Assembly (NCBI GenBank): GCA_027605045.1
Contig: JAQFWX010000018.1
Coordinates: 124,001 to 188,000 of the forward strand
Source: Phallus indusiatus
Lineage: Eukaryota > Basidiomycota > Agaricomycetes > Phallales > Phallaceae
Direction of reading: 5' to 3'
Length of the DNA stretch: 64,000 nt
In this document: positions 18,645-30,322 of the stretch, piece by piece
Layout: the number at the start of each line of letters is the position of its first letter
Numbering within the stretch: position 1 is the first letter of the stretch
Translations under genes and position numbers: made by a program
The notes under the pieces: generated by a model
The model's input: only the letters and a program-made list of their open reading frames with translations
What the model was told of the DNA's origin: nothing
The model's database searches: none

Positions 18645-20136
18645 TTAATGACTTTTACGTTTCTTATTTTGCTCCATAATCGATACACAATCGGGACAAT
18701 ACCATTTCACACGACGACTGGGCAAAGTACTCAAACCAACGCACCCAAGATGGAACTATTGGTATAAATTCTCAACAGAAGTTCCTATACATGCGATTTA
18801 CGAACGATTACTTACCCACTCGTGTTCACATGCAGGATTATCGCAAGCAACCATCTTCAATACGCAAGTCAACGCGCACACTTAGGATCTCAAACATGAT
18901 CTATTCTCACCTCGCCGTATGAAACTTGATTACAATAACAATAAAGTTCTTCACCTATAGCACGCGATGTCTCCGGTGGGGGTTGATCCGAAGAGGTGGA
19001 AGCAGAAATGCCTCCTTGTTCCTTTGCACGCTTGTTGAGTCTCCGAGGTAAAGGTTGACCATATCTTTGAAAAATCTCCATATGTCGACCTTCATCGTCG
19101 TCGTCGCTTTGTTCTATTTTGGGAGCGCTGGATTCTTCTGTTGTGTTGTTTCGCAATATCCCAGGTTCTGCATCTACTGCAAACTGAGGACCGTCATGCT
19201 CCGCTATAGCCGCGTCCAAAACTTTGATGTGGCGAATAACCTGTTAATCCAAGCTAAAAAAAACCAAATCTACATAAGGAAATATTGTGAAGACATACCG
19301 AATCGTGGGCGGCGTTGGCCAGGCCCACTTTCTCCTCTAGGGTGTTCATAATCTCAGACAAGAGGAAGGAAAGCCGAACAAGGAGCTCTTTCGTAGACTT
19401 GGGCTTTTGACGAGGGGGGAATGGAACTGATTTGGGGACGGTAGCATCTCGGATGCGTGAGATACGTCTAGGTGATATGTTGGAATCATTATCATGGTAT
19501 TGTCGATATGAAGTAGCATCCGTTGAAGATGTCCTATCAGTCTTTGCAATCGGGTTGGACGCGCTTGAAGGAGACCTAAGAAAACAACTTTAATGCATCT
19601 ATTGAGAATTGTGATTGTATGGTTAATTTACTTGGATGTGTTATCATCTACAGCAGCCCCCTGATCGGGTGACTCGGACTCGTTTGCAGATGGTAAGCTA
19701 CCCGAGTAATTCTCTTGTAAAGATTGCCTAAGTTTGATATAGGATCGCATTATTGGAAAAAGCTCAGCATAGTAGGCTAAACGAGAATCGGTCAGTACGT
19801 GATTGACTGACATAGTGCTAGGTCAAACCTTGAGCTTCTTTGTCTTGTTCACTAATGAGTGAGAATGTTCGATAGAAAGAAAGAGGGAGTTGTTCAATAG
19901 CTTTTACAGAGAATGAATAACGCCATATCACCAGTTGTTTTGGTAATAGTCGACTTACATGCATGATATTCCTCCTTCAAAGATTCCCAAACAATCTGAG
20001 CAGTCTCTTCCGGCACTTCCGCGGGGGTCGTCTCTAGTATCTTTGTTCTGTGTTCATGTCCTATTTCTTGTTCAGTCCCGCGGCTTTCCTCCTTCGTCGC
20101 GTTTGACAATGTCCTTTTACGACGCGTCTGTCTCAT
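18645..20136 (-). CDS. ING-family PHD finger protein (chromatin regulator)
   Basis: Inhibitor-of-growth type reader of H3K4me3, usually part of histone acetyltransferase or deacetylase complexes. Seven exons; introns 19901-19958, 19777-19828, 19576-19631, 19241-19297, 18855-18910 and 18756-18825. The N-terminal helical ING domain reads SIEQLPLSFYRTFSLISEQD and YYAELFPIMRSYIKLRQSL and resumes at LEEKVGLANAAHDSVIRHIK after a Ser/Pro-rich insert. The C-terminal PHD finger has the full C4HC3 set (LYCYCNQVSYGEMVACDNP, HEWFHLGCVGL, KWYCPDC) and a basic tail. The chosen start, MRQTRRKRT, gives a basic N-terminus; an upstream start is possible. Divergent from the pseudokinase gene across 144 bp. Confidence 0.85.
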
Positions 20137-20280
20137 CCATGCGCTCGTGCTCGTGGTGGTTGTGTGAACAAGCGCCCGTAATAGAGTTGCCGGCAGGTCC
20201 CAAATAGTCCAAAGAAGCTCAGCAGTATCATGGCGAGTGCGGTGCAGATCTCCCCACTCAAACCTTGACCAGTGACTGCC

Positions 20281-22556
20281 ATGACTGTCGCTGGTTCTGC
20301 CCTCAGGACATCTTTGACTGTCGGACAGACGGCAGTGCAGATCGCCAGCAACGTCAGCGGAATTCCTTTCTTGAACGTTGCAGCTACTATTCTGGGCGAG
20401 GTCGCACAAACTTGTGATCAAGTGATAATTAACAAGGTGGCTATTTTCAATGAGATCGATTTCACATTTTTACGAAACAAATACTTATTTTATGATTTAG
20501 AGAAAGTGCCGCGCTCTCTGCAATCATGCTGGCTCGATACTGGACGTCTTGTGTCATGAGTCACAGCGGTTGACTCACAATAAGCTTCGTGAAGCTGTTC
20601 ACGAGTTCGAAAGGTGAGCTTTCTGTGTTTAAGGGCTCCACAGCTTATTGATTTAGTAGAATCCTGAGGGGAATCCTTGAATCTCTGCATAGATGGAACA
20701 GTTGGGGTCGTGTCAAAGCTTTCTGTAAGACGATGGAGCTTGATACTATTCTGCATTTATTTATGCCTTTTTTAGGGAAACGAGATGAAATATCGAAAGA
20801 AATATCTCGTTCCCTCGACGACTTTCTTAGATATCAAAATAAATTCGATGTATGGATTTTCTCCCCGTCAGTTTATATCTGTTCTTACTTGATCGTGACC
20901 TTCAGATCCGGTTGAAATTGGCCACGGCACAACAACTACAAGATATCCGCGAAGCTCAGGACGCTCAAAATCAAGACGTTGGTGAAATCCGTGACGTATT
21001 GGAAAATATCTTGACCGAACAGAGACATACACAAGATCTGATCGAAATGCAGCGAAAGGGCGAACCTGTAGCTCAGGATGTTATGCGTGTTGCTCAAAAG
21101 GTTAGGCCCTTCGATCTAGTAACATCCTTGACACTTATTTTAAATAGGAGTTGCATACACTTGCAGTGGACACTCCCGCATATAACCAATATTGTAGATA
21201 CGTTCTGCAACTCCACCAATCCACTGGTATCTTGCCTACAGTTCCAAACATCAGTCATGAAGTCAAGTCAACTGGCCAAATTGTGACAGCAGGTAAGATT
21301 GTCGTCATATTCTTTGCTTTGTTGGTAAACGTATGTTATCTCCAGGGGTGCATAGCGAGATTTACAAGGGCACATGGCTCAATAATGTGGAGGTGGCCCT
21401 GAAAACCCTTCGCGCGGTTATAGTGACACCTTCCTTAATCAAGGTACTTCTCATGAGAATATGTCCGAGAACTGCGCCGTCATGATCGATACATCCTAGA
21501 AATTTGAACGCGAAATCGAGATATGGCATCAACTAGATCATCCTAATATTCTCGGGTTTCTAGGCGTCGTAGATAATATGGGCCCACATTTATGCATGGT
21601 ATGTATACTACTGTAAGTTCTCATTCTTACCGCTGAAAAATCGGCCAGGTTTCCCTTTGGCAGACCAACGGAAACGCCCTTAGGTTTGAAAATTAAAGCT
21701 ATCTTTTTGAGTGTCATTGTTGACAACAGATTACTAGTTACACCAAATTAAACCCTCGGGTAGACCGGATTAAGCTAGTAAGATCGTTGACTAGCCAAAA
21801 AACGATTCTCTGAAAATGTTGTTCCAATCAGCTTATAGGCGCTGCTCGTGGAGTTCAATATCTTCATACCCTTGAAAAGCCCCTAGTACACGGAAATCGT
21901 GAGTTAAATAGAAACATTTTATATACTTGCTAACCGTTATTTAGTAAGATGTGTATGTCGTACCTCTCTTCAATGAAAGGAAAGCTCCATACTGACGATT
22001 TTACCATTTTGATACAGTCCAATATCTTAGTTTCATCACGAGTGCGATTTCCTTCCCCCAATCTCACATGAACTCAATTCATTTTTTAAATAGGGAGATG
22101 CGCTAATAACTGACTTTGGTCTATGCCGAGCTGTCGAAGATTTGGCAGGAATCCCCTCATACACTACGTCGACAGTGACGGCCGACGATGGGTGTCGATG
22201 GTGCGCACCCGAGTTAATGACGGATTCACCATCCATGTTGGCCAGTGATGTATATGCTTTTGCAATGAGCATCTTGGAATGTCTGACATCCGAGAAACCA
22301 TTCAATTACTTGAGAAAAGATCTTCAGGTCATATTAGGTATGCGCGCGATGTTAACATCTCTAAAATGAGACTAAAGTCCGTTTAGAGGTATCCAAAAAT
22401 TCCATCAAACCTCGCCGGCCTGTTGGAGATGTTTGGGACAGATACTTTTCGGAGCGATTATGGACCTTGCTAGAACGTTGTTGGAACAGGGAGCCGGCGT
22501 TCCGCCCTAGTATTTCTGATGTTCTTCAAGAACTCTCAGCCTTGCATGTTTGCTAA
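20281..22556 (+). CDS. MLKL-like helical bundle fused to TKL-type protein (pseudo)kinase
   Basis: Fourteen exons from 20281 to 22556. Residues 1 to about 200 are helical and resemble the MLKL N-terminal four-helix bundle found on many basidiomycete kinases (GIPFLNVAATILGEVAQ, RKCRALCNHAGSILDVLCHE, SLDDFLRYQNKFD). A kinase fold follows: SEIYKGTWLNNVEVALKTLR (Lys present), FEREIEIWHQLDHPNI, a catalytic loop reading HGNLRCSNILV, DFGLCRA and CAPELM. The usual catalytic Asp (HRD/HGD) is Asn, and the Gly-rich loop is degenerate, so loss of catalysis is likely. The LRC of the catalytic loop comes from an 8-nt microexon (21945-21952). A role in signalling or cell death is inference only. Confidence 0.8.
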
Positions 22557-22696
22557 GAACTGTTATTTTGTATTCCTACGCGCTGTGTTTTTGCTTTACG
22601 TACATTTATACGCCTGGATAAAATTGAACGGCTTAGTCACCAGAATTCAAGATTAGCTAAAGAGTGCCCAGCTACCTCCACTCTTCACTGCAAGTG

Positions 22697-23981
22697 ATGG
22701 CCTTCATAAAGCATGTAAACTCGTCTGCAGGTTTTATTATTGAGACTATTGGAACCATCATATTTAAACTAATCGCTCCATTCAGAATTTGACAATCTTT
22801 TGGAGGCCAAGAAAGCGAATCTCATCGTCATCGATTTCCATGCGGCGTGGTGTGGTAAGCTGTTCAATATCTGACACAGGTTTCGTGGCGTATTTTTCTC
22901 ATTGATACTCAAGCACCGTGTCATGCCATAGCCCCGATTATTACTAGATTATCCGACGCATACAGACACGTAACCTTCGCAAAAGTGGATATCGATGCTA
23001 ATGCCGTCAGACCCGTTGTAGACAAGTACAGGGTGACGACTATACCTATGTTTGTATTTATCAAGAACAAAGTCACCGTCGACCAAGTATGTTTACACTG
23101 GCAATTATGCTCACCCACGCCATATTTATTCTTTCATCTTTATCTCCCAGTTTAGGGGTGCGGATGCGCTTGGTTTGGAATCGCTTGTGAAGAAGCACGC
23201 TGGCACTGCACCAGCAGGTGGGGCAGGGGAGTCTTCAGGAGGTGTAGCAGGAGACGTGAGTATTTTGTTTTTTCTTCTTTTCAAAAAAATACTCACCTAG
23301 ACTACTTTCAGGTATCGCTCCTTGAGTATTTAGATCTAAGTAAACTAAACTGCTTAAATGAATCGCCCAGCCATACTGCTCACTCGATCTTGTCTTCCAA
23401 GAGAAGAAATACATCAGCATCTAACTATCTCTTGAGCGAGGCAGACGATCAGCTATTGTTGAATATTGTCGTAAGCTTCTTTCTTAGATGCTCTTTCGAC
23501 ATAATCTTCCTATCCCTATGCCACAGTTCATCCAAGCAGTCCGAATTCGTTCAATTGTTCTTCATACATCAAACGCCTCGAGTGGTCCCAAAAAGATCAA
23601 ACTCTTGACGAATAAAGAATCGCTAGGATTTGAGGACGTTGAAAGTGCCGAAGAGCCCCAAGTTCCTCAGGTATTGGAACTTTCCGAAGACACTGTCAAA
23701 GAAGGGAAACATATCCAGCTCCGTTATGTCCGCTTCCAAATCGTTAATAGTCTGCATGTAAGTGAAGATAGAAGTCGAAGTTTTGTTAAAATAATTGAGA
23801 TAATTTAGATATTTATTGCATCCAATCACGGTAATGAGGATGAAACCCGTATCGACGCGATCGATATATTTGGTACTCCTTTAGAGTGAGTACTTCATTG
23901 TGTCAAATGTGTCGAGCACATCAATAACGTGGGCACAGAGCCGCGAAGTCTTTCAGCAATCTTAAAAAAGCAGAAGATTGA
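22697..23981 (+). CDS. thioredoxin-like protein with PITH domain (TXNL1 type)
   Basis: Exons 22697-22730, 22786-22854, 22914-23086, 23151-23255, 23312-23470, 23527-23757, 23809-23885, 23939-23981. An N-terminal thioredoxin fold (IVIDFHAAWCAPC, FAKVDIDANA, IPMFVFIKN) is followed by a Gly/Ala linker and a C-terminal PITH domain (IRSIVLHT, IKLLTNKESLGFEDVES, LRYVRFQIVNSLHIF, IDAIDIFGTPLE), the domain that docks TXNL1 on the 26S proteasome in animals. The active site is WCAPC rather than the usual WCGPC; both cysteines are kept. A proteasome link is inferred from the family, and it fits the three proteasome genes nearby. Confidence 0.92.
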
Positions 23982-24137
23982 ATGTGGAGTACAATAGTCT
24001 GGATTATTCAATAAAAAATGTCAAAACAAAATGTACTCGGGTGTAAGGAGTGTTGTATTAGTGATAAATTCAAGTTGAACTGATTTGACCTCAAAGTTGA
24101 GTGATTACAAAGGCAATTTCTCCGGAACGTTCTTTAA

Positions 24138-24233
24138 GGTAGGATGGACGAGTGGTTAAGTCGGCAGATTTAAGTTCCGAAGTGAATTTCCTGCTGCTGT
24201 TATGGCGCGTGGGTTCGAACCCCACTCCTACCA
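24138..24233 (+). tRNA. tRNA-Leu (UAA anticodon) with an intron
   Basis: The acceptor stem GGTAGGA pairs perfectly with TCCTACC followed by discriminator A; the D arm is GAC...GTC, and the T arm GTGGG-TTCGAAC-CCCAC is perfect. The anticodon loop reads TTTAAG after stem GCAGA, giving UAA. About 13 intron bases follow position 37. A long variable arm fits tRNA-Leu. The last anticodon stem pair would be A-C, a mismatch. The exact intron ends are inferred. Confidence 0.85.
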
Positions 24234-24237
24234 GAAC

Positions 24238-24243
24238 TTTTTT
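24238..24243 (+). terminator. RNA polymerase III terminator of the tRNA-Leu
   Basis: A run of six T starts five bases after the tRNA 3' end, the standard Pol III stop signal. Confidence 0.75.
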
Positions 24244-24343
24244 GCTTTCATTTTTCCCATTCACATCTTATTCAAACCCAGACATCACTTATCCTTATTA
24301 CTATTCATATACCGACAGCAAAAACATGATACAACAAATTTCA

Positions 24344-26492
24344 CTAGAATTTAAATTCTTTACTGGAATTACTTCGCCTAGCCTCCGCCGTTTTTTGCTT
24401 TTTCTGACGACCAGCCATTTCCTTGGCTATCATATCTGAGAAATCTTCGCCACCAGCACCGGGAACACCAGCTGAGCCCTTGGAAGCTGACTCATATCGT
24501 TTTCGAAGTTGTTCGTCCGTCATGTTCTCCATCTCACTGACATCAATAGAAACGTCAACACCATTTTTCCGCTAAAGCACACAAATCAAATCAATTTCAA
24601 TACAGCTAAAACTTAAATGAAAGGAGAAACAAACCTTGGTACCACGCTCTTCGCCAAGGACTGGAACAGATGAGCCAGACGTAACAGCACTGATGTCGTA
24701 ACCACGCTCGCTTCCCATGAATCCCTTGACAGATGTCTGTCGCTCTGGTACAACTTGATATAATGATCGAGGACCCGAAGGTTCCACCGACTCAGACGTT
24801 GCCCTACCGGCATTTTTTCGAAGTTCCAGGAAGTCAGGCGTCTCAAGACCACCAGGAACAGTAGACACTATACTGGCAAGACCAGATGGAGTTTCCATAC
24901 CAGACGGTGTTTGTAAACCGTCCGTAGGGACCGACTCGACTTCTGGCTCTTCTTCCGATTCTTCTTCTGACTCTTCCTCCTCTCCTTCTGTGGGAAAGTA
25001 AGATCTCGATAGTATCGGCTAAAAAAAAGAATACTCGCCTTCATCTGGTAGCAATTCACCCCACAGGTTCTTATCAACAGGTTCGCCCACCTGTTAAAAG
25101 CGTTTAACTATTTGTTTATATTAAAGTGACAATTTGTGCTCACATTTTGATCGCCAACTTTCGGCAAGACGCCAAAAACATCACCGTACAGCGGCCGGTT
25201 ATATTCATCCAAAGGAGGCTTTCCCCAACCACCTGGGTGGAAACCCCATTGAGCACTATAAAAAAAGAAACCAATGTTGAGAACAACATAGATCACCCGA
25301 GAAAAAAAAAACCATACCCTTCAGGGATTGGTGCATTAAGTCCAGGAATCCTCAACGTAGGATAACTTGGTGGTGGCCCAAACCGTTGCATGCTAATTAG
25401 CCACGGTGGTGGTGCTAGAGGTGGTATCGAGAGTGCTTCTACTAATTCCGGTGACAAATCACCAGGACGCTTCTCCTTTAACGATGTCTCAAACTCCTTG
25501 CCTTCGTAATACCTGTGAGAATTCACAGCTTAGTATGATACGCAAGGGAAAAAAAAGGCGGACATACATTTCGCCAAAGCCAGTCACAGGTGGTTTTGTC
25601 TGGAACTTGAAAAAAGCGTCGTGCAATTTTTGATAATCGATATCCATCTTTCCCATTTTAGGCTGAACACGTTCCCGAGTTTTCGCTTTTAAGGACATGT
25701 TAGCTTCCTTTTCTTTCACGGCTTCACGCATGGTGGCAATTCCGGTATCTGCAATGTATGCCGGTAATTGAAATGGCGGTTTTTCGATACCTCGCTTGCC
25801 CTGTAAATAATCTCGCTTTGCGCTCCAGTGTGCAGGAATCGGAATGGTGTTTCGATAGCTCTTCAAGTGGAGTAGTAATCGGGGATCAGCAGCAGTAACG
25901 TCAGTCCACTCTACTACTTCAGGTTTTTTGACTAACTGTTTCAGCTCAGCCACAGTCAGACGATTCATCTTTCTTTGTTTTCGCTTTGAAAGGGGTTTTG
26001 GTGGGGCATCTGAATCAGCCTCGGATGGCATGTCATCATCGGAATAGATTATCTCTCCTTTCGATGAATCTAGGGCTTTCACCTAATAAAGATATGATAA
26101 ATGATTTGAAATGGTTGAATATCATATAATAACGCACTGGTGTTTCTTCTGGAGGCAACTGAAAACGGGCAAACACGTCGGCAAACGCTGCAAGATCTGA
26201 ACTATTCAAGTCCAACGTTTCAAGGGCGTACTCTGTATCTTGATCTTGGCGTTCTTTATCATCATTTATTTCGGTTGGTGTGCTTTCCTATACATTAAGT
26301 TAGAGCTATGGACTCCACAGTAAGACACATAGTAAAGTAGCGACATACGACATTTCCATTAGCTTGGGCTGCCTTCTTCTCTTTTGCTTTCAAACGGCGC
26401 AGCTGATTTTTTGATTTGATAGCTTTTCCATTTACTTTGGCCACCGAGTGAATGCCATTTGTTGTAGGAGTATCTGCTGCTTGTGCGACCAT
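24344..26492 (-). CDS. CUS1: splicing factor 3b subunit 2 (SAP145 / Cus1)
   Basis: U2 snRNP SF3b component that helps anchor U2 at the branch site. Eight exons; introns 26288-26348, 26083-26137, 25513-25567, 25256-25317, 25091-25143, 24988-25038 and 24572-24634. Hallmarks: MNRLTVAELKQLVKKPEVVE (start of DUF382), LLLHLKSYRNTIPIPAHWS, KRGIEKPPFQLPAYI, then the PSP region RPGDLSPELVEALSIPPLAP, WLISMQRFGPPPSYPTLRIP and WGFHPGGWGKPPLDEYNRPL, an acidic run and a Lys-rich C-terminus. The intron at 24988-25038 starts with GC (GCGAGT). No frameshift. Confidence 0.96.
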
Positions 26493-27220
26493 AGCTGTTC
26501 AGTTCGGAGAAGTTGGAATGGCAAAAGAGGCGCCGTGAGCTATTCGATTTTCAAGGTCAGACGCACACTCTCTCTTTCGTCGAAGTCGCCGGGTTTAAGA
26601 GACATGAATGCGGAATTCAAGAAAATTCACTGAAACATTGACGAGTTGCGTATGAGATTCGGCAAGATTGATTCTTTTACATAAGACATGCTTTGTCCCA
26701 CTTTTGAGTTGAAACCGATGACAGACACTTCCTGCCATCCTCGAGTTTGTCATTATTCACCGTCTGGCGAACCAATATAATTTCGTGTAAGGAGCTGCCA
26801 GTCGTCATCGCAATCGGCCGGTAGTCCTTTAGTTCCTCGTTTGGAAAGCACCTACTGTACTAGCGTGTTTACCGTCGAGTTATGGTGCTTTTTCCGAAAA
26901 AAAAACCTCGAGGACAATCTCAGGATAGGTTTTGAAATGTCGCGAGCCGGACCGACTAACGTTTATTTCACATGGTTTGTATATCAACATCTGGCTGCCA
27001 GCAGCGGCCTGCAATGGCGCCCCTCCAACAAAGAACATTACCACCCTCCAAAGCTATCACATTGCCTCTCCCAAGTATAGAAGCCGAGAAGACCACGCTT
27101 CAGCCTTTAATCTCAAATGATATAATACCAATGCCATATCCAGCAGGCTTTTATTTTATCGGACGGCTCATTACCACTTACCGTCTTGCTCGAAGGTCTT
27201 CAGTCGAGACTTGAAAGGAG
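26493..27220. other. intergenic between CUS1 and the DUF6533 gene
   Basis: 728 bp with the CUS1 promoter at the left. Short frames around 26840-27110 do not resemble any family and lack consistent splice sites. No RNA gene or repeat recognised. Confidence 0.4.
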
Positions 27221-28734
27221 ATGCTCCAAAATCTGACTGTAGAAGCAACTGCTCTTGCAGCGGCGTATCGCGATATCATTGCAACCAGATGTCTAACCTG
27301 TGCGCGAACTATTTTCTTTAGATTCTTTCCTGTCTCACTAGGCACATGGTTCTAGACGCTGGTTTTACAGTCTTGATGTATGACTATGTTCTGACATTTT
27401 CAATGGAGGTAAAGATATGAATATAGCTAGCAATGTATCAGCTCATTGTATTTCAAGATAACCTACGTTTGGTCGCATCCCACAAACGTAGTGTCGATTA
27501 TCTTTCTAGTTAACAGGTGCGGTTTTGACTCTATCAACGACATCTTTCTCAAAGAGAATACAGATATTTGGCTCCGGTGGTAATAGCTGTGGACTTGTAC
27601 GATAAGAGTGGTCTATCCGCTCATTTGACACGATCGGTGCGCAAGTTCCTAGTCCTTGGAGTTGTTTGCTCATGCCGTTTGACCATTTAGTTCTGTAAAT
27701 ATTGGTTCATTATTGAGAGTATCCTCGTCGTGTTTTCTTTTTCAATCATACATGGTAAGTTTTAGTGTCAATTCCTTTAATGACTGCCTTAACATTTCTC
27801 GTGTTGACAGCTCTAGTTGCCATGCGCGTTAGTGCGTTGCACGGACAAGCTCGTTGGGTGGTTATACTACTTGGCACTGCGTGGTGCGGATACGTTATAT
27901 CGACTTACACTCTTATTGGAATCGGTACCACACCACTGGCCGGTGCGCAATGCTCTTCTGTGACAAACAGAGTTCCCCTAACATCCTTTCATCGCCTGCA
28001 GCCACGAATGTACCAACCCCACCTTTCAATATATGTATGACACCGTCGTTACCTGGCTTATGGGTTGTTTGGTTGCCTTCTCTGTTTTTTGAAACCCTCA
28101 TCGTTGTTCTTACGGTCGTGAGAGTAATCCGAAGTATCGGTTGCGATGTGTCAAAGTCAACTCCAGGTAGGCTGGAATTCCTCCCGGCTTCCTGAATTAA
28201 CTGATGGTTTTTTTCCTTAGTCGCCTATTTGATGTATCGTGATGGTACGTTTGTGGTTCGGTTCACCGTCTTTAACATTACCTGCATGTCCTATCGATTA
28301 TAGGCATACTGTACTTCTTAGTGATGGCATCCAATTCCCTGCTGTGTCTTTTGGACTGGGTTGTTGCGCCTCCTGCTCTAAACGCTCTGGCAAAATATTT
28401 TAGTCATGCTGTTTGCGTCACCGCATCTTCAAGGCTGGTCCTTAACTTACGATCTTTGGGTCCTATGGACGTTCTTTCCACTACTTTTGATTTTAGCGAT
28501 GAATATGAATACCGATATTCGCGCAGTCTTTCCGAAACATCGATACCACAGTTTGGAACTTTTGGTTTCACCGCGACACGACGAAATCCTTTCCCAAGTG
28601 ACAGCTTTTTTGACATGGGAGGAACAAGCGGGAGTTTACCCTCTGAAAAGAAAGATAAGGGTATAGCTTTGAACGATATGGGTGAGACAATTATAGGAAC
28701 AGATCTACCGGACTATCCACCGATAGATAGATAG
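27221..28734 (+). CDS. DUF6533-type seven-helix membrane protein
   Basis: Nine exons (27221-27299, 27356-27408, 27458-27516, 27564-27636, 27691-27754, 27811-27942, 28002-28166, 28221-28244, 28304-28734). The N-terminal DUF6533 motif is clear after splicing (AGFTVLMYDYVLTFSMEITY, VSIIFLVNRYLAPVVIAVDL). About six further hydrophobic segments follow, such as FIIESILVVFSFSIIHALVA, ARWVVILLGTAWCGYVISTY and FFETLIVVLTVVRVI. The last exon carries the conserved cytoplasmic-side motif SRLVLNLRSLG and a hydrophilic tail. The family is strongly expanded in Agaricomycetes and has no proven function. Confidence 0.82.
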
Positions 28735-28964
28735 GTCCTCGTTACATCGATGATTGTGTAGAATAAGCCTGTAGCATATACACGAGTACGGTGCCGTGCT
28801 GTACCTAATAAAAATCTAGGCTGCGCCTGACGCGAATGATTCGCTGTGAAAAGTTCCAACTTTTACAGACACCTTGGATCGACGGTAGTTTTCCGAGTCG
28901 AACAAAGCAGATTTGGGAATAATGCTAGATCATTAAGGTACATACAAAAAGGCGGAAATGTAAA

Positions 28965-30190
28965 TTATGATTCGTCTTTGGGTGCTTTTGCGTCCGTTTC
29001 CTTTCCTTTCTCTTTCTTAACATCAGTCTTAGCTCCTTTTTTGTTTTTATCATCATCCGTTTTTACATCCTTGCCCTCCTCTAACTCCGCTCGACCGTTG
29101 GCGGCTTTGTTGTCTACAAGAGCATGTAGTGCAATCACCGCACGGACCAAGCTACTTAAGTAGACAACAAGTAGCTGGTCATTGGTATTTGAATTGAAAC
29201 TTTTGGTTTTCACTGGATCATCCAGGTCCGGGAGAAGATTCAGCATGTCTTGGAGATGGTAAATGACCTGGTGGTTCACGGGTAGTGCGCCAGAGGCGAC
29301 TGATTTCAAGTACCCCGAAATTTCAACGAGTCTAGACTGGAGACCCCGTAGTGAAGACACCTTTTCATTGATTCGAGTTGATAATGTCGTTGTTGTTGAG
29401 TCTTTAATATCCCGTAGTAAGTGCTCGACACCAATTTCTTCCGCTTCTTCCGCCTCGATCGCGGAAGGAACGTGTAAAAATGTTTTCTGGGTTTCTGAAC
29501 CGTCCTAAAGTTAAGTAGACTTTTCAGCGGTGCATTAGTAGTGATATGTGTAAAGGGCATACGTCTTTGATTTCCTCAATAGGAAAGTATGCGTCTGTGG
29601 GAATACCAACCGCTTGCTGTCGTACGTCGACAATTAACATGATAGGACGAGCAATGTAACGTTTGAATAATTCATTGATTTTTTGGTCGGAAGCACGTAG
29701 CTTAGGACCGGTGTGATACCATCCGATCATTCTCTCCCGAGCTGATATGAAGTCAAGAAATCGAATTTTCAGGTTCTGAAACCAGGCAACGTACCATTGA
29801 CTTTCTTGAACATATCCCACATACCCTCAATATAATTATGGTCCAAAAACCATGTATTTGGGTCCTTGTCGTCCTCTTCAAACGGTACAGCAAAGGAATT
29901 GGCAACATTCACTGTTTTGCCGTTATCCTGACCAAGTAAGACACCGACTACACGTTTATTGGATCGCGCAGCTGTCCTCGCATGATGATCTGCCACGGAA
30001 AGCAATACCAAGGGATGTACAACTGAGAAAATTGAACCGTGAACGAAAGCCAGTCTAGAGCTTGGAGGACGCACCAACAGTAGTTGTACTTAATACTGAA
30101 ATCTACACAGTCAGAATATTATCACTAAAAAATAACATCAACATAACATGGTGAAGAACTACTCACTTGCTCTGCTGAACTTGCCACCAT
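28965..30190 (-). CDS. RPN8: 26S proteasome lid subunit Rpn8 (PSMD7)
   Basis: MPN-domain partner of the deubiquitinase Rpn11. Five exons; introns 30103-30166, 30023-30074, 29742-29794 and 29505-29572. The start MVASSAEQ splices to [16 protein letters not shown]. Further landmarks are [43 protein letters not shown] and [15 protein letters not shown], with a Lys/Asp-rich tail. The JAMM metal motif is absent, as expected for Rpn8, which is catalytically dead. Divergent from PRE6, a 20S subunit gene, across 132 bp. Confidence 0.96.
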
Positions 30191-30322
30191 TCTAATTATA
30201 CGTTGAAAAGAGAGAAAGAATGTACGCGCGTACTTGCGTGTTTCGGGCGTCTAAGCCTTCGGGAGTCAAAAGCGTTACCAGTAAGACGTACGCGTCATTT
30301 CCTTATTCCAGCTGTTGCTACC
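30191..30322. promoter_or_regulatory. shared divergent promoter RPN8 / PRE6
   Basis: 132 bp between two proteasome gene starts. It contains a perfect 12-bp palindrome GTACGCGCGTAC (30222-30233) and a second GTACGCG copy (30288-30294) within ACGCGTCA (30290-30297); the latter 8-mer also occurs in the RPT1/VMA1 promoter. A regulatory role is inference. Confidence 0.6.

Noticed and set aside
26840..27110. Short overlapping frames upstream of the DUF6533 gene as an extra gene
   Set aside because: They lack conserved motifs and consistent splice sites; the DUF6533 motif begins only at 27221.
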